DNA from: an uncultured Pelagibacteraceae bacterium
Lineage (GTDB): Bacteria > Pseudomonadota > Alphaproteobacteria > Pelagibacterales > Pelagibacteraceae
Assembly: GCA_902595795.1 (NCBI GenBank)
Contig: CACJRK010000004.1
Coordinates: forward strand, 1-64,000
Direction: 5' to 3'
Length of the DNA: 64,000 bases
Shown: positions 45,141-54,346 of the stretch, piece by piece
Layout of the letters: every line of letters begins with the position of its first letter
Numbering within the stretch: position 1 is the stretch's first letter
Program-made: the position numbers and the translations under genes
Notes under the pieces: model-generated
Told to the model about the DNA's origin: nothing
The model's database searches: none
The model's input: the letters and a program-made list of their open reading frames with translations, nothing else

Positions 45141-45168
45141 CTTGAAAAAAATAAATTAATTCCCATAT
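45141..45168 (+). promoter_or_regulatory. putative sigma32-type heat-shock promoter of hsp20
   Basis: CTTGAAA (45141-45147), then CCCATAT (45162-45168), 17 nt after CTTG; close to the sigma32 consensus. Confidence 0.75.
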
Positions 45169-45177
45169 AAATTTTGT

Positions 45178-45224
45178 AAGTCGCCTAATGGGGCTTTCAT
45201 AAATAAACTTGCTTAACAAAGGAG
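45178..45224 (+). promoter_or_regulatory. ROSE-like RNA thermometer in hsp20 5' UTR
   Basis: 3' hairpin UUGCUU-AACA-AAGGAG (45209-45224) sequesters the SD with an internal G-G opposition; upstream hairpin AAGUCGC-CUAAU-GGGGCUU (45179-45197 region). Confidence 0.6.
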
Positions 45225-45230
45225 AATATT

Positions 45231-45677
45231 ATGACAAGTAAGGATCTATCTATATTTAACTCACTTAGACCTTTTTCAATTGGTTTTGATGATATGTTTG
45301 ACCAATTTGAAAATATGTTGGGAAATGGAAATTTGACGATGCAGTCAAATTATCCACCATATAACATTCGAAAAACAGGTAAAGACAACTATGCAATAGA
45401 AGTAGCATTAGCTGGCTTTAGCAAAAAAGACGTTGAGGTTGAGTTCGAGGACAACTTATTAACAGTAAGAACAAAACAAGTTAATAAGTCTGAGGACAGT
45501 GATGTTAATGGAGAAATTATTCATAAAGGTATTTCTCAAAGACAATTTGCAAGATCATTCACTATTGCTGATGATGTAAAAGTTAATGGTGCTGAGCTTA
45601 AAGACGGTCTTTTAACAATATCTTGTGAAAGAATAATTCCAGAACATAAAAAAAAGAAGCTTATTGAAATTAAATAA
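45231..45677 (+). CDS. Hsp20 / IbpA-type small heat-shock protein
   Basis: YPPYNIRKTGKDNYAIEVALAGFSKKDVEVEFEDNLLTV, GISQRQFARSFTIADDVKV alpha-crystallin domain. Confidence 0.96.
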   Translation: MTSKDLSIFNSLRPFSIGFDDMFDQFENMLGNGNLTMQSNYPPYNIRKTGKDNYAIEVALAGFSKKDVEVEFEDNLLTVRTKQVNKSEDSDVNGEIIHKGISQRQFARSFTIADDVKVNGAELKDGLLTISCERIIPEHKKKKLIEIK

Positions 45678-45690
45678 GTCTTAAACCTTG

Positions 45691-45714
45691 CTTGTGGGGA
45701 TTTCTCCCCACAAG
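45691..45714. terminator. hairpin between convergent hsp20 and NCS2 permease genes
   Basis: Perfect 10-bp stem CTTGTGGGGA-TTTC-TCCCCACAAG; no strong T-run, so terminator role is inferred from position. Confidence 0.7.
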
Positions 45715-45724
45715 TTTGAATTAA

Positions 45725-47047
45725 TTATTTCTTTGCCATTATAGCATTCAAAGCAAATGCTAATAATCCAGCAGGTATAAGTCCAGTTGTTAACAATAGT
45801 TTTAAACTTATTCCAAAATCTGGAATATTTTTTACAAAGTCTGGTAACAGTGACATCCCAATTCCAAAAGACAAAGAAAGAGCTAAGATTAATAAATTTC
45901 TTTGATCCATTTCTGCCCTTGAAATCAATTTAATTCCAGCAGCTACAATCATACCAAACATAATGATTGCTGCTCCACCAATCACAGACTCTGGCATTGC
46001 AGCGATTATTCCACCTAATTTTGGAAATAATCCCATTAGAACCAAGGCTATTCCTGCAATAGTTCCAACGTGCCTACTTACCACACCTGTAAACGCAACT
46101 AGTCCAGCATTTTGTGAATAGGATGTGTTTGGCATCGCATTAAATATTGCACCAAATGCAGTACCCACACCATCTGCCATAATTCCACCTGATATTTCTT
46201 TATCAGTTGCTTCTCGTTTAGCACCACCCATTGTCGTAGCACTTATGTCTCCAATTGTTTCAATTGTTGTAACAACTGACATAAACAACATTAGAATTAT
46301 TGCACCAGGTACAAAATCAATTCCATATTGAAGTGGCATTGGAAATGCAAACCATGCTGCAGATGCAATTTTGCCATAGTTAACCATTCCTAGTGCTGCT
46401 GCAACTATGAAACCAGCTACTATTCCAATTAAAATTGAGGCTGCAGAAGCCATTCCTTTTCCTCTAAGATTGAAAAAGATAGCAACTATGAACACTGAGG
46501 CGGCAACTGTTAAGTGATTTGCATTTGCAAAGATTTCAGGTTTATTGTTCATTAACCATCCACCTCCACCAGCATACATAAAACCAACTTTAAGCAAACT
46601 AAATCCGATCATTAACACAACTATACCAGTGACTAATGGTGGAAATAGATGCCTTATTGGTTTTAAAACTTTTCCAATAAAAATTTGAAAAATTCCTCCA
46701 ATGAACGCAGCTGTAAATACTGCACCTAATCCTGCTGCTTTAAATGGTAGCATGATTGGTATAAATGCAAAACTTGTTCCTTGAACAATAGGAAGTCTTG
46801 CGCCAATTTCTTTATATCCAACAGTTTGGATAATTGTTGCAACTCCCGCTACAAACAAAGCCATTTGAATCAAAAATATTTTTTGCTCAGGCGTTTGACC
46901 AAAAACTCCAGCCACAATAATAGGAACAGTTATGTTACCAGCAAACATTGCTAGTACGTGCTGAATTCCTAAAGGTATGGATTTATTTAATGGAAGTTTT
47001 TTATCCGGACTGTTTGTAGAGCCCGCTTTTGTTTTTCTTGAAGCCAT
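45725..47047 (-). CDS. NCS2-family xanthine/uracil permease
   Basis: LGIQHVLAMFAGNITVPIIVAG, LPIVQGTSFAFIPIML, ATTMGGAKREATDKEISGGIMADGVGT, NTSYSQNAGLVAFTGVVSRHVG; SD GGAGG upstream. Confidence 0.93.
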   Translation of the reverse strand: MASRKTKAGSTNSPDKKLPLNKSIPLGIQHVLAMFAGNITVPIIVAGVFGQTPEQKIFLIQMALFVAGVATIIQTVGYKEIGARLPIVQGTSFAFIPIMLPFKAAGLGAVFTAAFIGGIFQIFIGKVLKPIRHLFPPLVTGIVVLMIGFSLLKVGFMYAGGGGWLMNNKPEIFANANHLTVAASVFIVAIFFNLRGKGMASAASILIGIVAGFIVAAALGMVNYGKIASAAWFAFPMPLQYGIDFVPGAIILMLFMSVVTTIETIGDISATTMGGAKREATDKEISGGIMADGVGTAFGAIFNAMPNTSYSQNAGLVAFTGVVSRHVGTIAGIALVLMGLFPKLGGIIAAMPESVIGGAAIIMFGMIVAAGIKLISRAEMDQRNLLILALSLSFGIGMSLLPDFVKNIPDFGISLKLLLTTGLIPAGLLAFALNAIMAKK

Positions 47048-47186
47048 ATAACCTCCGTCGTTAACTAAATAGACGTTACATTATTGGCTATGAATTAATA
47101 TAAAAAAACTGATTAGTTTAGAATAACTCCACTTTAGATAGTGAAAAAAAACCTATAATGAGCAGATTTATTTTAATTAATAAATT

Positions 47187-47492
47187 TTAAAAGCAACCGT
47201 TTGAAACAAAACCCACAACTATATTTTCTGAATTTATTTCAAACCTACGTTCACATGGAACAAGGTATTTTTTGCTATTATAAACAAACTCAAAATTGCC
47301 TTTAGCATTTTTAAAGTCTTCGTCTGGTTTTCCAAGCTCCATCTGAAGTTCACTAGCTGATTTTCCAAGAAATTTACTTAATTTTTCATTTTCCTTTTCA
47401 ACAATAGCATCTGTTTTATTTTTAACAGTTTGGCACCCTGAAAAAAAAATTAATACAATTACAAGACTTATTGCTGATTTAAGTTTTGACAT
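47187..47492 (-). CDS. small lipoprotein of unknown function
   Basis: Signal with lipobox IFFSGCQT; 101 aa, GKSASELQMELGKPDEDFKN. Confidence 0.65.
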   Translation of the reverse strand: MSKLKSAISLVIVLIFFSGCQTVKNKTDAIVEKENEKLSKFLGKSASELQMELGKPDEDFKNAKGNFEFVYNSKKYLVPCERRFEINSENIVVGFVSNGCF

Positions 47493-47618
47493 AAGTTTAA
47501 ATTAACATTTTTTGTTTAATAAATTATTAACTTTTAAGTTGTATAAATAATTTATTTCTTATTACTTTTAAGTTTAATTATAGTAACAATTGTGTTCTTT
47601 ATTTGATGGTTCAAGCGT

Positions 47619-48209
47619 ATGAATGAAAAAGCCCTAGAAAAGATACTAAATATATTTTCAAAAAAGGTTTTACCCTTAACTGAAAAAGGTGTTGCTAAAG
47701 GTAGTAAAGTATTTGGTGCCGCAATAATTAAAAAAGTTGATTTATCGCTTATAGTTGCAGAAACAAATAATGAAATAGAAAATCCATTGTGGCATGGAGA
47801 AATGCATACTCTCAAAAAATTTTATGAATTAGATGCAAATACAAGACCAAAAGAAAAAGACTGCATGTTCTTAAGTTCACACGAGCCCTGTAGTATGTGT
47901 TTGAGTGCAATCACATTTTCTGGATTTGATAATTTTTATTATTTGTTTCCTTATACTGCTACAAATGATGAATTTTATATTCCACACGATTTAAATATAC
48001 TCAAAGAAGTATTTAAAATTAATGATGGAGAATATAATAAAGAAAATTCTTACTGGAAAAGTCAAAATATAAACTTACTTATTGAAAATTTACCTACTTC
48101 AAAAAAAGAAAATATTTTAAAACAATTAGACGAAATTAAAAAAAAATATCAAACTTTATCAAATCAATATCAGGAAAATAAGGATGGGAATTCTATACCA
48201 TTAAATTAA
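47619..48209 (+). CDS. divergent CMP/dCMP-deaminase-fold protein
   Basis: Zinc motifs HGEMHTLK and EPCSMCLSAI; unusual C-terminal extension; directly upstream of the BMP ABC operon. Confidence 0.8.
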   Translation: MNEKALEKILNIFSKKVLPLTEKGVAKGSKVFGAAIIKKVDLSLIVAETNNEIENPLWHGEMHTLKKFYELDANTRPKEKDCMFLSSHEPCSMCLSAITFSGFDNFYYLFPYTATNDEFYIPHDLNILKEVFKINDGEYNKENSYWKSQNINLLIENLPTSKKENILKQLDEIKKKYQTLSNQYQENKDGNSIPLN

Positions 48210-48212
48210 GTA

Positions 48213-49703
48213 ATGAATACAAACCTTAAAATTTTAAATGTAACTAAAATATATCCTGGGTGTGTTGCAAACGACAATGTTTCACTCGAATTTAATAGTG
48301 GTAAAATTTATGCTCTTCTTGGAGAAAATGGTGCTGGAAAATCTACACTAGTTAAAATTCTATCAGGCGTCATCATTCCTGACGAAGGTAACATTTATTT
48401 AAATGAAAATAATCTAAAGCTCAATTCACCATTAGATGCAAAAAAAAATGATATCGGAATGGTATTCCAGCATTTTAATCTTTTTGAAACTTTGTCCGTA
48501 TTTGAAAACTTAATAATAGACTCAGATGACGAAAGGGAAAGTTTAAGAGAAAAAATTGATACAATTATGAAAAAATATAATTTTTCAATTGATCTTGATA
48601 TTCCTGTTCTAAATCTATCAGCAGGTCAAAAACAGAAAGTGGAAATAATAAGATGCCTAATAAGAAGTCCAAAAGTTTTAATTATGGATGAACCAACATC
48701 TGTATTAACAGAACAAGAAACGAGTGAATTATTCTTATCTTTGAAAAAATTTTCAGAAGAAGGAATTTTAATTATTTATATTACACATAAACTAAAGGAA
48801 GTTATGCAGCTTTGTGATGAAGTTGCTGTAATGAGAAGAGGAAAGTTAGTTTCTGTAAGTGAAATAAATAACGAAAATATTGAGTCACTTGCTAACAAAA
48901 TGGTGGGTCAGAACCTAAAAACAATTAAGAAAAAAAAAACAAAAACTTCATCAGATCAGTTAATTAAAATAACTAATCTTAATTTTACAAGTGAAGATCC
49001 TTTTGAAACAAATTTAATGGATATTAATTTTTCTGTTAATCGAGGAGAGTGTTTAGGAATTGCTGGTATATCAGGAAACGGACAAAGTGAATTATTTCAA
49101 GTATTAAGTGGTGAAATTATTTCGAAAAAGAACTCTATAGAATTTAATAAAAATTATATAGGAGATTTAAATCCTCAAGAAAGAAGAGAATATTTGATGG
49201 CCTTTTCTCCAGAGGATAGGCTTGAGCAGGCTGCAATTCCACAAATGAAAATTTTTGAAAATGTAGCTCTAAACAATTTTAAATCATCAAATTTTTTTAA
49301 TAACGGATTAATAAACGAAAACAAAATTAAAGAGCATTCCAAAAAAATAATTTCAGATTTTAATGTTAATACAGATAACATAGAGTTAAAAAGCCAATTT
49401 TTGTCTGGAGGTAATCTTCAAAAATTAATTATTGGAAGAGAATTAATAACTTCTCCAGATTTATTAATTTGTTTTAATCCAACTTGGGGTCTAGATGTTG
49501 GAGCAATAAATTATATCCACGAAACATTGATTAAAATCAATGAACAAAATAAATCAATTATATTAATATCTACAGACACTGATGAGTTATTAAAATTAAG
49601 TGATAAAATTTCAGTAATTCATAAAGGAAAATTGTCAAAAATTATGAATTCTGAAGAAGTTACCTCTGAAAAACTTGGGATACTAATGGGAGGAGCAAAT
49701 TGA
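48213..49703 (+). CDS. BMP-family nucleoside/purine ABC transporter, duplicated ATP-binding subunit
   Basis: GENGAGKSTLVKILSG, LSAGQKQKVEIIRCL, LIMDEPTSVLT; second half GISGNGQSELFQVLSG, LSGGNLQKLIIGREL. Confidence 0.93.
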   Translation: MNTNLKILNVTKIYPGCVANDNVSLEFNSGKIYALLGENGAGKSTLVKILSGVIIPDEGNIYLNENNLKLNSPLDAKKNDIGMVFQHFNLFETLSVFENLIIDSDDERESLREKIDTIMKKYNFSIDLDIPVLNLSAGQKQKVEIIRCLIRSPKVLIMDEPTSVLTEQETSELFLSLKKFSEEGILIIYITHKLKEVMQLCDEVAVMRRGKLVSVSEINNENIESLANKMVGQNLKTIKKKKTKTSSDQLIKITNLNFTSEDPFETNLMDINFSVNRGECLGIAGISGNGQSELFQVLSGEIISKKNSIEFNKNYIGDLNPQERREYLMAFSPEDRLEQAAIPQMKIFENVALNNFKSSNFFNNGLINENKIKEHSKKIISDFNVNTDNIELKSQFLSGGNLQKLIIGRELITSPDLLICFNPTWGLDVGAINYIHETLIKINEQNKSIILISTDTDELLKLSDKISVIHKGKLSKIMNSEEVTSEKLGILMGGAN

Positions 49704-50764
49704 TTAAAATCGTAAAACGAGATCAACCATCAAGAGCTATTTTTTTCTTTACACCTGTGTTAGCTATTTTTCTAACATTAGTAGCGGGAGGTTTGATTTT
49801 TTTTATTTTAGGTTTTAAACCATTTGAAGCTCTTAAATTTTTTTTCATAGTTCCAATTGCAGATAAATATGGTTTCAGTGAATTACTATTAAAAGCTACA
49901 CCTCTTTGTTTAATTGCAATCGGTTTATCTTTTTGTTTTAAAAGTAATAACTGGAATATTGGAGCCGAAGGGCAATTAACTTTCGGGGCGATAGTTTCAG
50001 GAGGAGTTGCATTATTGTTTTATGAGCAAGAAGGTTTTTATATTCTTCCAATAGTAATTTTAGCTGGTGCAATCGGTGGTATGCTGTATGCGTCAATACC
50101 CGCAATTTTAAAAACTTACTTTAATACAAATGAAATATTAGTAAGTCTTATGTTGGTATATGTTTCAAAATTAATTTTGGACTATCTTGTTGTTGGTCCT
50201 TGGAGCAATCCAGAGGGATTTAATTTTCCTGAAACCAGACAGTTCAGTGACTCTGCTAAACTTCCGTTATTATTTGAAGGACTAAGAATTCACGCAGGAA
50301 TATTTTTAGCTTTAGCTGCAGTGGTTATCAGTTGGTTTGTTTTTTATAAAACGTATTTAGGGTTCCAAATGAAAGTTTCAGGTTTTAGTTTAAAGACAGC
50401 AAAATATGCCGGATACAAAGGTAAAAAAATGATCATTCTCGTTTTTTTAATTAGTGGTGCTTGCGCAGGTTTAGCTGGAGTTGGAGAAATAACTGGACCT
50501 ATTGGTCAGCTTCACAGAGAAATTTCTCCAGATTATGGTTTTACTGCTATAATTGTAGCGTTTTTGGGTCGTTTACATCCTGTTGGTATTATCTTTGCAT
50601 CACTAGTTGTTGCAATAACTTATTTGGGTGCTGAAACAGCTCAAATATTTATGCAAATTCCTAAATATACTGGTCAGGTTTTTCAAGGAATGATTTTATT
50701 TTTTCTTCTTGCATCAGATTATTTACTTTTTTTCAAAATTAAATTTATAGGTTCAAAAAAATGA
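49700..50764 (+). CDS. BMP-family ABC transporter permease 1
   Basis: Multi-TM; SNNWNIGAEGQLTFGAI, FNTNEILVSLMLVYVS, GAETAQIF. Confidence 0.92.
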   Translation: MIKIVKRDQPSRAIFFFTPVLAIFLTLVAGGLIFFILGFKPFEALKFFFIVPIADKYGFSELLLKATPLCLIAIGLSFCFKSNNWNIGAEGQLTFGAIVSGGVALLFYEQEGFYILPIVILAGAIGGMLYASIPAILKTYFNTNEILVSLMLVYVSKLILDYLVVGPWSNPEGFNFPETRQFSDSAKLPLLFEGLRIHAGIFLALAAVVISWFVFYKTYLGFQMKVSGFSLKTAKYAGYKGKKMIILVFLISGACAGLAGVGEITGPIGQLHREISPDYGFTAIIVAFLGRLHPVGIIFASLVVAITYLGAETAQIFMQIPKYTGQVFQGMILFFLLASDYLLFFKIKFIGSKK

Positions 50765-51693
50765 TCATTGATATAAATTTTATTGGACTGATAATTGCAT
50801 CAATAATGGCTTCCGCTGTTCCTTTGATCCTAGCGTCCTGTGGTGAACTTATTACAGAAAGATCCGGTGTTCTAAACCTTGGTGTTGAAGGAATGATGAT
50901 CATTGGGGCTATATCAGGCTTCGCACTAATGACAGTGACAGGAAGTTTGATTATTGCAGTTTTTGGTGCAATGTTAGCTGGAGTTCTAATTTCAACTATT
51001 TTTGCATTCCTTACTCAAACATTAATCACTAATCATGTTGCTACTGGTTTGGCGCTTACCATATTTGGAATTGGTATTTCTGCGATGATAGGAAAAAATT
51101 TTGTAGGTATTCCTGGAAAAGAGTTTCCTGTTTTGTTTGAAGGTTTAAAAGATACAATACCACTTTTCGGCCCAATATTATTTGGACATTCAATTGTTTT
51201 TTATTTTGCTTTTGCCCTTCCCTTCATAACTAGCTATTTTTTAAAAAAAACGAAAATTGGATTAATTGTAAGAGCTGTAGGAGACTCACCTGAGTCTGCG
51301 TCTAATCAAGGAATAAATGTTAGGTTAGTTCGTTACGCTTGTATACTTTATGGAGGCGCAATGAGTGGACTTGCTGGTGCATATTTATCCATGATTTATA
51401 CTCCTCAGTGGATTGAAAATATGACGGGTGGAAGAGGTTGGATCGCATTAGCTCTGGTGGTTTTCTCAACGTGGAACCCAATTAAAATTTTAATTGGCGC
51501 TATGATTTTTGGTGGATTAACAATTATTCAATTTCATATGCAAGCAATTGGAGTAAGAATTCCTGTGCAATTTTTAACAGCTCTACCTTACATCGTTACA
51601 ATAATAGTTTTGGTTGTAATTTCTCGTGATAGTAGAAAAATAAGGCTAAGTACTCCTAGTTCTCTGGGGAAATCTTTTCATAAAGACAATTAA
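50761..51693 (+). CDS. BMP-family ABC transporter permease 2
   Basis: LASCGELITERSGVLNLGVEGMMIIGA, AVGDSPESASNQGINV, GAYLSMIYTPQWIENMTGGRGWIALALVVF. Confidence 0.93.
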   Translation: MIIDINFIGLIIASIMASAVPLILASCGELITERSGVLNLGVEGMMIIGAISGFALMTVTGSLIIAVFGAMLAGVLISTIFAFLTQTLITNHVATGLALTIFGIGISAMIGKNFVGIPGKEFPVLFEGLKDTIPLFGPILFGHSIVFYFAFALPFITSYFLKKTKIGLIVRAVGDSPESASNQGINVRLVRYACILYGGAMSGLAGAYLSMIYTPQWIENMTGGRGWIALALVVFSTWNPIKILIGAMIFGGLTIIQFHMQAIGVRIPVQFLTALPYIVTIIVLVVISRDSRKIRLSTPSSLGKSFHKDN

Positions 51694-51697
51694 TTAT

Positions 51698-51731
51698 AAA
51701 ATAATTATTTTTTTTTAGATAATTTAATCTA
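51698..51731. promoter_or_regulatory. two AT-rich inverted repeats between permease and bmpA
   Basis: Perfect 14-bp palindrome AAAATAATTATTTT (51698-51711) running into T-tract, then TAGAT-AATTTA-ATCTA (51716-51731). Confidence 0.4.
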
Positions 51732-51771
51732 AGTTTAGTCTTATTAAAAAATCAAAAGGGGAAATAAATTT

Positions 51772-52842
51772 ATGCATAAATTTTTTATTCGTTCTTTCGT
51801 CTCTTCTTTAGTTTTATTATTTACGTTTACTGTAGCTGCAATTGCAAAAGATGTTAAAGCAGCATTTGTTTATATTGGCCCAACTGGTGACCATGGATGG
51901 ACATATCAGCATGATGTAGGTAGAAAAGCTGTTGAAGCTGCCGGATTTAAAACAACTTACGTAGAAGGTGTTCCAGAAAGTGCTGATGCTGAGAGGGTTC
52001 TTAGACAATTAGCTAATTCTGGTCATGATGTTATCTTTACAACTAGTTTTGGATACATGAATCCAACTAACAAAGTTGCAAAAGAGTTTCCAAATGTAAA
52101 ATTTGAACATGCTACTGGATATAAAAGAGAACATCCAAATGTTTCTACATACGCAGCTAGATTTTACGAAGGTAGAACAATCTTAGGAACAATCGCTGGA
52201 ACTATGACAAAATCAAATGTTATTGGTTATGTGGCATCTTTTCCAATTCCTGAAGTTATCAGGGGTATCAATTCATTTACTTTAGCGGCTCAAAAAGTTA
52301 ATCCAAATATTAAAACTAAAATTGTTTGGGCTTTCACTTGGTACGATCCAGGTAAAGAAGCAGAAGCAGCAAAAGCTTTAATTGACCAAGGTGCTGATGT
52401 AATTGCTCAACATACAGATAGTACTGCTATTGTTCAAATTGCTGAAAAAGCTGGAGTATATGCTTTTGGACAAGCAAGTGATATGGACAAGTTTGCTCCT
52501 AAAGCTGTATTGACTTCAGTTGAAAACAATTGGGGCCCATATTACGTAGACAGAGTTAAAGCTGTTGCAAACGGTACATGGAGCCAAAAAGATACTTGGC
52601 ATGGTATTGGAGACGGTATGGTGGTGATATCAGATTTAGATTCACAAATGCCAGCTGACCTAAGATCAAAAGTTAAAAAACTTCAAGCAGATTTAGCATC
52701 TGGTAAAGTTCATTCTTTCACAGGACCAATTTATGACCAGAAAGGTAATTTAATGGTAGCAGAAGGAAAAACTGCAGATGATGGAATGCTTGCGGGTATG
52801 ATGACTTATGTTAAAGGTGTTGAAGGAGATATACCTAAGTAA
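51772..52842 (+). CDS. BMP-family (PnrA-like) substrate-binding protein
   Basis: Signal peptide, AAFVYIGPTGDHGWTYQHDVGRKAVE, YAARFYEGRTILGTIAG, ALIDQGADVIAQHTDSTA. Confidence 0.95.
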   Translation: MHKFFIRSFVSSLVLLFTFTVAAIAKDVKAAFVYIGPTGDHGWTYQHDVGRKAVEAAGFKTTYVEGVPESADAERVLRQLANSGHDVIFTTSFGYMNPTNKVAKEFPNVKFEHATGYKREHPNVSTYAARFYEGRTILGTIAGTMTKSNVIGYVASFPIPEVIRGINSFTLAAQKVNPNIKTKIVWAFTWYDPGKEAEAAKALIDQGADVIAQHTDSTAIVQIAEKAGVYAFGQASDMDKFAPKAVLTSVENNWGPYYVDRVKAVANGTWSQKDTWHGIGDGMVVISDLDSQMPADLRSKVKKLQADLASGKVHSFTGPIYDQKGNLMVAEGKTADDGMLAGMMTYVKGVEGDIPK

Positions 52843-52865
52843 TCAGTTTTCAATTTAAAAATTTT

Positions 52866-52895
52866 AAAAGGCCGGTTTTTTAACTGGCCTTTTTT
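52866..52895 (+). terminator. rho-independent terminator after bmpA
   Basis: AAAAGGCCGGTT / AACTGGCCTTTT stem followed by T-run. Confidence 0.9.
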
Positions 52896-53418
52896 ATATC
52901 TGATGTTTTTTTTTGATTTCTTCAATCCTTAATTCTTCATAAATTTCAAAGGGCTGTACTATCCAAGGATTATCAGGAAGTCTATTTGCACAGAAGTCTG
53001 GCTCAAATGTTGATTTCTTTTTTTTAAATAATGTTGCAGTTTTAATATCTTCTATTTTATCTTTAATGGGTTCATATTTTTTTAACCAATCTATACTTTT
53101 GTTAAAAGTAATTCCTGTATCAGATAAATCATCACATAAAAGTATTTTTCCACCCATATTAGGTGCTATAGAACTCATTTCTCTTGAGAACACAATATCA
53201 CCTTGCTCATCCTCCACTCCCTTACCACTGTAAGACTCAACTGCAAGATAAGCACATTTTAATTTAAAAATTCTACTTAAAACATCTATCATCGGTGCTG
53301 CTCCACGCATAATGCCAACTAGTATTGTTGGTTTGTATCCACTCTCATCAATTTGAATTGCTAGTTTCTCAACAGTTTTGTTGTACTCATCCCAGCTGAC
53401 AATCATTTTTTCAGACAT
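52894..53418 (-). CDS. purine (xanthine/hypoxanthine/guanine-type) phosphoribosyltransferase
   Basis: ILVGIMRGAAPMIDVLSR, KILLCDDLSDTGITFNKSIDWL PRPP motif. Confidence 0.85.
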   Translation of the reverse strand: MSEKMIVSWDEYNKTVEKLAIQIDESGYKPTILVGIMRGAAPMIDVLSRIFKLKCAYLAVESYSGKGVEDEQGDIVFSREMSSIAPNMGGKILLCDDLSDTGITFNKSIDWLKKYEPIKDKIEDIKTATLFKKKKSTFEPDFCANRLPDNPWIVQPFEIYEELRIEEIKKKHQI

Positions 53419-53434
53419 AATTTTTTATATCTAG

Positions 53435-54346
53435 TTATTTAAATAATAAAACTAAAACTGCAAGAACGATAAGTGCTATTATTGAGGAAATTAAAATATA
53501 CAACCTGTGAATGTTTCTTCCTCTTAAATTAAAATAATGTCTTGCCACCCCAGAAATAATTGCAATCGCACACAATATTAACCAATTATATTGGTGATAA
53601 ACTAAAAAGCTAGAATGCCCAGATAGCATTATAAACAATACTAAAAAAGTTGAATAATTATTATGAATTGACCGTTGTTTGGCTGCTAAGGATAAACTCA
53701 TGTCAAATTTTTCACCTCTTTCGCTACTACTAATTATATTCATTTGATTGGGTATAATTACTGTAAAAACATTACCAAACATATTAGTACCAATGATTAA
53801 CCCAACGCTCAAAATTGCAAATTTAGGTCCAAATAATTTTGTGAGACCAAAAGATACAAGTGTTAACAGAATTATTCCTGTGAATATAAATAAAATATTA
53901 TTCTCAATTAATTTTGATTTGCATAAAAGATCATAAATAAACCAAGCAACAATTAATGATAAAAGCGAAATAATAATGGCATAACTAGGAGGCATTAATA
54001 AAACACGTTTATCAACCATTAATACACCAGCATTATAATAGTAAATTACAACTAAGAGCAACATTCCAGTTACAAAAGTTAAGTAACTTTGCCATTTAAA
54101 GATTACTAATCTATTTAAATAATCCTGAGGTGGAGATGTTTTTAACCTTGAAAGTTTATAAAAAAAACCAGAATGCATCAGATATCCTTCACCATCGATA
54201 TCATCACTTGTTATATTTTTATTTAAATTATTATCTAAATAATTAAATAAAAAACTATTACCTACCCACAATATTGCAAATAAAACATGGCCCCATCTAA
54301 GAATAACTTCTAACCATTTTATTGTATAAGGTAAAAATTCCATCAA
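53435..54346 (-). CDS. puuD: PuuD-like membrane urate oxidase/hydroxylase, membrane domain only
   Basis: EVILRWGHVLFAILWVGNSFLFNYLDNNL, HSGFFYKLSR, VIIPNQMNIISSSERGE, KQRSIHNNYSTFLVLFIMLSGH; no CxxCH, ends after last TM. Genomic context xdhAB-uraH. Confidence 0.82.
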   Translation of the reverse strand: MMEFLPYTIKWLEVILRWGHVLFAILWVGNSFLFNYLDNNLNKNITSDDIDGEGYLMHSGFFYKLSRLKTSPPQDYLNRLVIFKWQSYLTFVTGMLLLVVIYYYNAGVLMVDKRVLLMPPSYAIIISLLSLIVAWFIYDLLCKSKLIENNILFIFTGIILLTLVSFGLTKLFGPKFAILSVGLIIGTNMFGNVFTVIIPNQMNIISSSERGEKFDMSLSLAAKQRSIHNNYSTFLVLFIMLSGHSSFLVYHQYNWLILCAIAIISGVARHYFNLRGRNIHRLYILISSIIALIVLAVLVLLFK

